Part shown: in pieces, positions 9,801-14,669 of the stretch
Layout of the letters: each line of letters opens with the position of its first letter
How positions within the stretch are numbered: the first letter of the stretch is position 1
Assembly: GCA_900769035.1 (NCBI GenBank)
Contig: CAAGFD010000264.1
Location: forward strand, 1 to 14,669
Reading direction: 5' to 3'
DNA length: 14,669 bases
Origin: Bacteroidales bacterium
GTDB lineage: Bacteria; Bacteroidota; Bacteroidia; Bacteroidales; Paludibacteraceae
Made by a program: the position numbers and the translations under genes
The notes under the pieces: model-generated
The model's input: the letters and a program-made list of their open reading frames with translations, nothing else
Database searches by the model: none
What the model was told of the DNA's origin: nothing

Positions 9801-12800
9801 CCTGTTGCAGAATTTAAATCTACTACGGTGATAAACTACAACACTGTGGCATTCAACGTCTTAAGCGATGATTATCAATATTATTATATCGCTATTAAAT
9901 ACGGTCCTTCCGCCGCTAATAATCGTACCATTTATATCGACGATATTGTGGTGGATTATGCGCCTGAGTGTGTCGATGTTAACAAAGTAGAAATTACCGC
10001 TGTTACGCAAAATAGTGTTACTGCTCGCTTCTATTATAATGCCGATACCCTTCAAGTGGCTTATGGCACGGTAGGTACCGACGTCAACAGTTGCACAATC
10101 GTAAATACAACAAGTAAGGATGTAACTATCAACGGTTTGAATAAATCTGCCGCCTATTATATCTATTATCGTACTTTCTGTAATGGTGTTGCAACGGAAT
10201 GGAGCGATCCTATCTTTATAAATACCCCTTGTGATATTAAGACGATAGCACGCGGTAGCTCTTGGAACGAGGATTTCGACACCTATTCCAATATGGCATT
10301 CCCGTTCCCTAATTGCTTCGAAAGATTGACGGTAAGCAGTGACAATGCAGGTCAATACCCTGTCGTTGTAAACGAGGCTCTCGGCTCTACGCCGGCTTCC
10401 CTCTTGATGCGTCATGAAAATGCTGTGGCTCTGCCGGAATTCGACTTAAGCATCTCCGCTACCGTGGTAGATTTCAATATTCAAGGAAACGGAAACCTCG
10501 TTGTAGGTGTGCAAACCGATTTGTCGGATGCTTCATCATTTATTGCAGTAAAAGAGTTTACCGCTAAGAATAATATTATCAATGCTATTGTAGACTTTAG
10601 CAATTATAACGTGCCGGAGGGCAGAGTGGTGTTACGCACCGATGCCAACAGTACTGTTTATATCGATGACCTCGAAGTGCGTTGGAGCGATAACCTCTGC
10701 TTTGCTCCGCGTAATTTGCAAGTCTACAACGTTACCGATACAATGGTGTCCCTCGCTTGGGAGGTTGCCCATGACGTTGTGAATTTCGATTTCGCCCTTT
10801 ATAAAGCCGATAACTCATTGGTTACTTCCGGCAATACTACCACCAACACTAATAGTATTATTATCAATGGATTAACTCCGGAATCGACTTATTATTTTAC
10901 AGCTCGTGCCAATTGTAGCAACGGTGGCGAAAACAGCACTACTGCTTGGGATACCGTATATTTCAGCACTATAAGTAGCGATTACGTTTCAATGCCTTTC
11001 TATACTTATTTCGAATCGGAAAGTGAGAATGCCGGTTGGCATTTTATCAATGGTGAGGATAGGAAGTTGCAGCTGAACCGCTTTATTATCGGTACCGATC
11101 CGGATGCCGTTAAAGCCGGTACTAAAGCATTGTACGTTACCGATGGCGTTGCAAACAGATATCATTATAACGAGGCAGCTGCATCCGACGTCTATGTATA
11201 TAGGAATGTGAATTTCGACGAGCCGGGCGTATACGAAATATCTTACGATTGGCGCTGTACGGGTCGCGGTGCAATAGCTTGTTCTCGTATTTTCCTCGCT
11301 CCGACGAGTGTAGATTTCGAAGCCGGTGATTTACTCATTGCTTCCGGTACTACTTTGCCGGATTATGCAGTGAAATTATATAGCACTACTAATCTCTCCG
11401 GAAAGAACTTGTGGACCACCGAAACGGTTGCCTTTAATGTAGAAAAACCGGGTACTTATAAGCTCGTCATTTCTTGGCATAATGCTACCGCTACCGCTAT
11501 ATCCACTCCGGTACAACCGCCGTTCTCTATCGACCGCTTGTTTATTCAAAAGCAGAACTGCGGTACTATCCGCTCCGTTTCTTTGGCAGATAGATCTACC
11601 GGCTCTATTACTTTTGTTTGTGCCTCTTCTAATAATTCGGCTGCAATAAATTATGCCGTTTACAGTGTGAACGATATCAACACTCCGGTGGCAAGTGGCA
11701 CTTCTAATAGCGACACTATCTCCGTTGCCGGATTATCCGCCGGCTCTGAATACGTCGTTAAGGTTAATCTCGACTGCGGTGGCGGTGATGTATCTACCTA
11801 TTTCACTACTGCATTCAGTACACTTTGTGATGCCGACATCGTTGATGCAAATAATGAATTTGTAGACGACTTCGAAGATGTGCTTATCGGTATGGGTCCT
11901 TCTAACTGCTGGTATCAAACGGCACTGTCACCTACTAATCGTCCTACTCAGTCAAACTGGGAGTGCGCGGCAAATAATTCTTACCGTGAACCGAAATCCG
12001 GTACCGGATATATGAGTATTGCTTATGGCAACCATTCTGCCCTCACTCGTAATTTTACCGTTACTAAAGATACTATCTATCGTATTCAAACCTATGCTCG
12101 CGGCTATAATGCCAATGACGTGCTCCACTTCGGTTACCTCGATAACGATGGATTCCATACCCTCGCTTCAGCGGCTGTGGATAAGGAGTACGACATCTAT
12201 TATTGCGACTTTATGGCGCCATCGACCGGTGTTTATCAACTCGGATTTATGGTAGATATGCTAAATTCTGCTGTAAACTATATCTCTATCGACAGTGTGG
12301 TGATTTCTACTGTGAATGTCATGAAACCGAATGTTTTCGTATCGCAGAATGATAATCATTGCGCCGATATCAGCTGGGCAGGTAATTCCGACTCTTATCG
12401 ATTGAGAATTATTAATAACGAAAAATCGGTAATGCTCCTCGATACATTGATGGCTGAGAATAATCTCAACTACTGCGGATTCGATTACGCCACCCCTTAT
12501 ACCATTTATGTGCGTGGCGAAATGGGGAATGATACTACCGATTGGGGCAGCGCAATGCTCTTTATGGATTGTGGTAGCTACCCTATGCCGTACAGATATT
12601 TGGGCGAAAGCCATAAATGTTGGGAGACTTATGATGAGATAAAGAGCGGTAGCGGATCTTGGTCTTTCGGTACTACTGCTGAAAACGGTATTACGCTGAG
12701 TACTCTGTCTAAGACCGGACATTTCATGGCGGTTTCTCCTGCTATCGAAGTGCTCGACTCAAACACTTTCGTTTCGTTCAACTACTACAATTATTCCGAG

Positions 12801-14420
12801 AATAGCAGTATGATTGTCTCTGTTATCTCTGATGATGCCACCGTTTGCGATACTTTACTCAATATAGCCGGAAAGACCCCTGCCGATGGTAGTAACGCCA
12901 TTAAACTGCCGTTCAGTAAGAAGATTAATCGCTATGCCGGTAAGAACGTGATGGTGCGTATATCCACTCGTATCGCTCGTGGCGATAATATGGGTTCTAC
13001 TACTTCGGGCCGTATGGGTATCTTCGACTTGCGCGTTTCTCGTAGCTTCTATCAGCCGGAATATTTCGATACAATATGTGGAAACGAGAATTATTACGCT
13101 TACGGATTTAATATCCTTAACGAGCAGATGTCTCAAGGCGAAAATCAATTCTCAATTACTCAATTGATTAATCAAGAGGGTCAGGCTGATACGATAAAAG
13201 TGCTCAACCTATACCTCGCTCCTGTATATTCTCAAGAGATTTTCGATACTATCTGCCCGGGAGATGTTTATAATAAAGGTCTCTTTGCCGGAGAAAATTA
13301 TTCTACGTCAGGTAAATATACAAAGAACTTCATCTCTTCATTCGGATGCGATAGTATTGTAGTGCTCCACTTGTATGTGGATGATGCAAGTAGCACTCTC
13401 AACGAATATATCTGTGAGGGAAGCTCTTATAATTTCAATGGTAAACAGCTTACCGAGACGGGCGTATATGTAGATACGGTAACTAATGCAAGAGGTTGCG
13501 AATCGCATATTACTCTAAATCTCACCGTAATACCGACAAATATTGAGGAGAAAGCCGTGGTTTGCGAGGGTACGCCTTACACTTGGTACGACATGACGCT
13601 TACTACTCAGGGTCGCTACACGAAACATTTCACTAACAGCCTCGGTTGCGATTCTATCCGCGTTCTCGACCTCACGGTTATCCCTGCTAATGTAGATACT
13701 ACGATAACCATTTGCCAAGGCTCTTCTTATCACTTCGGCAATAACGAACTTACCGAGCCGGGTAGTTATACCAATACTTTTGCAAATAGCCTCAACTGCG
13801 ACTCTATAGTAAATCTTACTTTAGTGGTGACTGATGCTCCACGCTTCGTTGTCGAAGATTACGCTTGCGAAGGTTATGAGTATAACGGTTACGGATTTAA
13901 TATACCTGCTATCACTGTCGATACCGTAGTAGAGCGCGTTGTTTCAAATCTTAACGGATGTGACTCTATCGTGGAAGTACAACTCACGTTCATTCCTACT
14001 GATACCGTTCATATTTCTGAAACTATTAATCAAGGCGAGGTTTACGAGTTCGGCGGAAATACCTATTCTCAAGCCGGTGAGTATTCTTATAGAACGATGT
14101 CGTCTATGGGTTGTGACTCAGTAACAATACTCAATCTTGAAGTAGTTACCGGCATCGAAAATTCTTACCTCATCCCGATAGTAGTGGCTCCAAACCCTAT
14201 CCGTGGCGGCGAAGTTACCTATCTGCTTAAAGAGTGGACAGAGGATGAAAAAGCCGGTATGACGGTAGAGGTGCTCACCACGGTGGGTCAACGACTTATG
14301 ATTTTCAAACCAACAGTTTATCCTATCACTATCGAAGGAATATCTACCGCAGGAGTTTACCATATTCGTGTAATTTCCGGCACAGGGGATGTATATATAG
14401 GAAAATTGATAGTAAAATAA
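3762..14420 (+). CDS. Giant modular T9SS-secreted surface protein, putative adhesin
   Basis: This is a 3552-residue intact protein. The start at 3762 gives a normal signal peptide (M-K-R-Q, hydrophobic core, likely cleavage at S25/Q26). An in-frame ATG at 3756 would add only two residues (M-L), and no clear Shine-Dalgarno distinguishes them. The order of domains is: signal peptide; 12 jelly-roll modules related to the MAM/cleaved-adhesin/choice-of-anchor type, most ending in an aliphatic-D-D/N-aliphatic strand; 11 FN3-like modules between them; seven C-G-x-x-Y...G-C-D-S repeats (3103-3464); and a type A T9SS sorting domain (3465-3552). Such architecture is known in Bacteroidota cell-surface adhesins and gingipain haemagglutinin regions. 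No protease, glycosidase or other catalytic module was recognised, so adhesion to a host, particle or glycan is the likely role but is an inference. The many cysteines imply a disulfide-stabilised extracellular rod. The gene has its own promoter and terminator. Confidence 0.9.
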   Translation: MKRQSLLMLSFLVSLLLFGGGFLKSQTVLLNENFNSMTGAEAVPSGWDNSDYTVAAGEVWKYYNNATENYDGVCLRFNSYNSSQGEYSVLKTPEINISVPVELSFMYKNPTGGRMIVYLDNNVLDTLENVTTWTEYVYSLNAFVNSTNARVVFKSISNGGSGKAYHYLDNVRVAEPPTCKKPIDLIASYITTNSATLSWNIDSRGNDPDAYRVTIREVNTGNTICSDSVISSSLKQFTINGLSPNTAYAATVRSDCSGNNYGYSEYAPYYSFTTLCNNVTFPILNNFDGETGDIPACWTIPSGYNRGTALQTAVTSTGSGKALLIADDNTYDGLITTGVFMAKSDSIQVNLKYYATTNAKLEVGITRNPYDFSYMVIIGTVNITNTNSWVPARFNSSILSSIPDYGDTVCVVLRASAGNVYVDDFSAVLNEGCSRLENVSISNVSYNSAVLNWDEEFIPAGNYVARITNGNNVNFQSFTQVPYTLSLQQNTDYTISVAAVCNQGDTSEWSVPVSISTLCYNEEDSYFEDFEDKLPDCWLFAQTKLGSGSGSDRGAACWTLNTSTTYTNNSKKSLKAQYGKSGGRYIAVLPAMNIPAANAYEVGFFMYRTASTSSTTATKLKECVNVWVNTTADTIGGVKLGSVGTYTGAYPVVAEKGMYEYYYKIPMSGDVYVIFEYCTQYGTAAYIDDVSVHASPSCRKVKDIKLDGTTTNTATISWTRGENETQYLVNYRYISKYNEVNPDTVYGNQMLVNGTSCVIENLPIGDIIELKGSVASYCGAGDTSVWVDFVFENVYTKANVYSIPFAEEFNRVSSKLFPPAGWSRAVIKENGTSSTNYGEGTWVGVSTTSTTSNNYNIPGGANFMKCTAGNRIVLATPALNFDPTKRYQVVFTMYRHNSNKANEGLRILVSPTPDDTLNAVVGGFYNAYYMNAPAEAKNGKYEYTLELPANIGGENYVLFEGISNNGNTFYLDDVYIEEVPDCKRLKDFKVEALSKDSVLVTVTDTAWHNDTWQACFVAPGADPQEATTIFTSNGGVASIEAFGLQPDFPYEVYIRRYCSPDSQSPWSRKSLSVRTHCDAFIITAENDFIEDFETRFVVKSTTDTIKGCFFQQYQREKSTTASGYLYCVEKVTASNPTAEVLPYKGNRFARNGVNYHNWTYRHFHLEAGKQYKMQVYGCITRADEDDNTQGAYFAMGYASVADTAAFRRNTFLSTFTNSTSWTPITGYFTVPQTGDYYLGLYSFATNSSIVNAVCIDELSVSEISCVPPLNIEAQAGVDSATISFTYVADSVEVRVSSVECDKYYPLYDVYQNTTTATSFKIGGLQPNTEYWYTVRSFCSGKPSEWSSVSTFRTKCAPVSLPIQENFELASDLACWSSLGYNTSSVFKVTSEQQKVGQRSFKVNGVTIITPELNVASLANVTISGYAYSTTFGISFDIGVINDPTNVDSYEHVQTVTLSSSYTWNQFNADFSVLNTPDYAEFANAKYIAIVVNAGTTCYFDDIIISQAPSCPMPTNVEVVNVENDKARIRWNAGGAETQWHVRGLRYIPAGDDVDIIADIDTVVTVNDITFGGLYASSEYMFEVVALCSPSDESYVAYSTNFTTYCEPYNYFYNINVDDFYRTNTSYQGSLPDCWASVSYPEFKYNGWNYKPFTSSGSSGPPTTNYYIEFTSTSLNASHNMAQLMSPILDLTGVDTTKNETAKVFFTLENYAADTIFVCVSTDFGKTIADTLTFVVYSADNPMEYIFDREVDLKKYAGEKVRIIFQTTSTGGQRSDLSSLLNNSARARMRAFDFQYVDPCIRPISIGVDSCKSTYVKAYITDSISSNLNWEYVAVEPGADPYSATPVAFSTTSHYTYTQHIPFTVSNLLPSKTYDLYVRTTCGAGSVSKWLGPASIRTACADIINIPYAESFETLTSAALIESNGCFSFYTQAPESSSYPSFASGTKYYAASGNYCLSMSSSIDYPIFMILPKFDVPVTELQLSFAYRYQMLNNGDAPIVVGLMRNSADAESFVPVAEFKSTTVINYNTVAFNVLSDDYQYYYIAIKYGPSAANNRTIYIDDIVVDYAPECVDVNKVEITAVTQNSVTARFYYNADTLQVAYGTVGTDVNSCTIVNTTSKDVTINGLNKSAAYYIYYRTFCNGVATEWSDPIFINTPCDIKTIARGSSWNEDFDTYSNMAFPFPNCFERLTVSSDNAGQYPVVVNEALGSTPASLLMRHENAVALPEFDLSISATVVDFNIQGNGNLVVGVQTDLSDASSFIAVKEFTAKNNIINAIVDFSNYNVPEGRVVLRTDANSTVYIDDLEVRWSDNLCFAPRNLQVYNVTDTMVSLAWEVAHDVVNFDFALYKADNSLVTSGNTTTNTNSIIINGLTPESTYYFTARANCSNGGENSTTAWDTVYFSTISSDYVSMPFYTYFESESENAGWHFINGEDRKLQLNRFIIGTDPDAVKAGTKALYVTDGVANRYHYNEAAASDVYVYRNVNFDEPGVYEISYDWRCTGRGAIACSRIFLAPTSVDFEAGDLLIASGTTLPDYAVKLYSTTNLSGKNLWTTETVAFNVEKPGTYKLVISWHNATATAISTPVQPPFSIDRLFIQKQNCGTIRSVSLADRSTGSITFVCASSNNSAAINYAVYSVNDINTPVASGTSNSDTISVAGLSAGSEYVVKVNLDCGGGDVSTYFTTAFSTLCDADIVDANNEFVDDFEDVLIGMGPSNCWYQTALSPTNRPTQSNWECAANNSYREPKSGTGYMSIAYGNHSALTRNFTVTKDTIYRIQTYARGYNANDVLHFGYLDNDGFHTLASAAVDKEYDIYYCDFMAPSTGVYQLGFMVDMLNSAVNYISIDSVVISTVNVMKPNVFVSQNDNHCADISWAGNSDSYRLRIINNEKSVMLLDTLMAENNLNYCGFDYATPYTIYVRGEMGNDTTDWGSAMLFMDCGSYPMPYRYLGESHKCWETYDEIKSGSGSWSFGTTAENGITLSTLSKTGHFMAVSPAIEVLDSNTFVSFNYYNYSENSSMIVSVISDDATVCDTLLNIAGKTPADGSNAIKLPFSKKINRYAGKNVMVRISTRIARGDNMGSTTSGRMGIFDLRVSRSFYQPEYFDTICGNENYYAYGFNILNEQMSQGENQFSITQLINQEGQADTIKVLNLYLAPVYSQEIFDTICPGDVYNKGLFAGENYSTSGKYTKNFISSFGCDSIVVLHLYVDDASSTLNEYICEGSSYNFNGKQLTETGVYVDTVTNARGCESHITLNLTVIPTNIEEKAVVCEGTPYTWYDMTLTTQGRYTKHFTNSLGCDSIRVLDLTVIPANVDTTITICQGSSYHFGNNELTEPGSYTNTFANSLNCDSIVNLTLVVTDAPRFVVEDYACEGYEYNGYGFNIPAITVDTVVERVVSNLNGCDSIVEVQLTFIPTDTVHISETINQGEVYEFGGNTYSQAGEYSYRTMSSMGCDSVTILNLEVVTGIENSYLIPIVVAPNPIRGGEVTYLLKEWTEDEKAGMTVEVLTTVGQRLMIFKPTVYPITIEGISTAGVYHIRVISGTGDVYIGKLIVK
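3837..13067 (+). repeat. Array of 12 jelly-roll modules alternating with 11 FN3-like modules
   Basis: Approximate residue limits, numbered from the start at 3762, are as follows. Jelly-roll modules: 26-178, 277-432, 520-697, 798-981, 1078-1264, 1356-1509, 1606-1798, 1900-2069, 2158-2312, 2407-2599, 2690-2853, 2938-3102. FN3-like modules: 179-276, 433-519, 698-797, 982-1077, 1265-1355, 1510-1605, 1799-1899, 2070-2157, 2313-2406, 2600-2689, 2854-2937. Each jelly-roll opens with an F-E/D-type strand, usually has C-W or C-F about 20-30 residues in, and ends in a strand such as Y-I-D-D-V. FN3-like modules show a core Trp or aromatic, an I-x-G-L-x-P-x-T-x-Y block and a C-terminal S-T-x-C or T-x-C. 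The twelfth jelly-roll has no FN3 partner and leads into the terminal repeats. Fold assignments come from sequence pattern only. Confidence 0.8.
13068..14153 (+). repeat. Seven tandem C-x-G-x-x-Y / G-C-D-S repeats
   Basis: Residues 3103-3464 hold seven repeats of about 45-59 residues, starting near 3103, 3162, 3215, 3265, 3315, 3365 and 3420. The consensus is roughly T-I-C-x-G-x-x-Y, a G-x-x-L segment, G-x-Y, then G-C-D-S-I-x-x-L-x-L-x-V. This pattern is frequent just before T9SS sorting domains in Bacteroidota proteins and probably forms a short beta-rich stalk. The first repeat has only the first Cys, and the last has only the second (T-I-N-Q-G replaces T-I-C-Q-G). Confidence 0.88.
14154..14417 (+). 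other. Type IX secretion C-terminal sorting domain (type A)
   Basis: Residues 3465-3552 show the conserved order of the Por_Secre_tail family: V-A-P-N-P near the start, a strand followed by V-G-Q-R, then I-S-T-A-G-V-Y-H-I-R-V and a final Y-I-G-K-L-I-V-K. In known systems this domain targets the protein to the T9SS translocon and is cleaved as the protein is released or attached to the cell surface. It implies that the host genome encodes a T9SS, none of whose genes are in this window. Confidence 0.93.
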
Positions 14421-14483
14421 TACTTTTGTAGGTGATGCTCATCATCTGCAAAGGAGTTTCATGAGTGTAAATATTTAATGGAA

Positions 14484-14521
14484 GCAGCTCGGCGACGTGT
14501 GTCGTTGAGCTGCTTTTTTTT
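14484..14521 (+). terminator. Rho-independent terminator of the giant gene
   Basis: A fully paired 13-bp stem (left arm 14484-14496, right arm 14501-14513, with two G-U pairs), loop GTGT, is followed by eight T at 14514-14521. It lies 63 bp after the stop codon. Confidence 0.93.
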
Positions 14522-14530
14522 ATGTTATAG

Positions 14531-14539
14531 CCCCCCCCC
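14531..14539. repeat. Homopolymer run of nine C
   Basis: Nine consecutive C bases stand between the terminator and the palindrome in otherwise AT-rich DNA. Such tracts are prone to slippage in cells and to length errors in sequencing. Confidence 0.9.
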
Positions 14540-14543
14540 GCTT

Positions 14544-14590
14544 TGAAGTGCACCCCAAAAGTTAGACACAAAACTTTTGGGGTCACTTCA
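14544..14590. repeat. 47-bp imperfect palindrome resembling insertion-sequence terminal repeats
   Basis: The left arm 14544-14563 (TGAAGTGCACCCCAAAAGTT) pairs with the right arm 14572-14590 around an 8-base spacer, with a single extra C in the left arm. The element begins TG and ends CA, and the C-C-C-C-A-A-A-A-G-T-T core resembles terminal inverted repeats of IS3-type elements as I remember them. No transposase can be identified in the window. It could be one end of an element with a subterminal inverted repeat, a remnant of two fused ends, or a bidirectional hairpin terminator. There is no T-run right after the right arm, which weighs against the last. The DNA from 14591 to the window end holds nothing I can assign. 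Confidence 0.55.
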
Positions 14591-14669
14591 CAATAGGTCC
14601 AGTCCTAATTTTTTATCTGTCTTCAAACCAGTTTAGCGGACAGTAATAATTCTTGATAAACTCATAAAT

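Noticed and set aside
8823..10415. Minus-strand open frames of 171 and 184 codons (8823-9338 and 9861-10415) within the giant gene
   Set aside because: They lie wholly opposite the modular repeats, whose composition keeps stop codons rare on the other strand. Their translations look like low-complexity antisense protein.
13068..14153. Terminal repeats read as a CRISPR array or DNA-level satellite
   Set aside because: The repeats are similar only at protein level, vary in length and lie in frame inside the coding sequence.
3519..14641. Shared string TTTAGCGGAC in the operon terminator region and near 14632
   Set aside because: Ten bases, with the first copy partly inside a terminator stem. 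This is too short to call a repeat without other copies.
14613..14669. Minus-strand frame open to the window edge, ending near 14613, as a transposase C-terminus
   Set aside because: Only 18 codons are visible and I could not match them to the end of any transposase family. It may be chance.

Overview
The window looks like chromosomal DNA of a Bacteroidota bacterium, probably of the order Bacteroidales. Three things suggest this. The giant gene ends in a type IX secretion (T9SS) C-terminal sorting domain. The promoter in front of it has the Bacteroidota form (TTG, 19-bp spacer, TAnnTTTG). The signal peptides are followed by Gln at +1, as is common in this phylum. All supported genes lie on the + strand.

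Region 1 (1-3488) is a compact run of four genes with gaps of 2, 26 and 28 bp and no terminator between them, so probably one operon. It is a tandem duplication of a two-gene cassette: a two-domain beta-rich lipoprotein followed by a roughly 308-residue predicted outer-membrane beta-barrel protein. The first lipoprotein is cut by the window edge, so more copies could lie upstream. I do not recognise either family by name. A strong intrinsic terminator closes the operon at 3524-3559.

Region 2 (3560-3761) is AT-rich and carries the promoter and leader of the next gene.

Region 3 (3762-14420) is one intact gene for a 3552-residue secreted protein. It has a signal peptide, then 12 jelly-roll (MAM/cleaved-adhesin-like) modules alternating with 11 fibronectin type III-like modules, then seven repeats of a C-G-x-x-Y / G-C-D-S-I type, then the T9SS sorting domain. 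No catalytic domain is visible, and a giant surface adhesin is the best guess. Cysteines at equivalent positions of the modules are gained and lost in matched pairs, which lets a disulfide pattern be read from sequence alone.

Region 4 (14421-14669) has a strong terminator, a run of nine C, and a 47-bp imperfect palindrome starting TG and ending CA that resembles insertion-sequence ends. No gene can be supported there.

Taken together this is an envelope and cell-surface locus. The lipoprotein/barrel pairs would sit in or on the outer membrane, and the giant protein would cross it by T9SS. A functional link between the two regions is only suggested by adjacency, since they have separate transcription signals.
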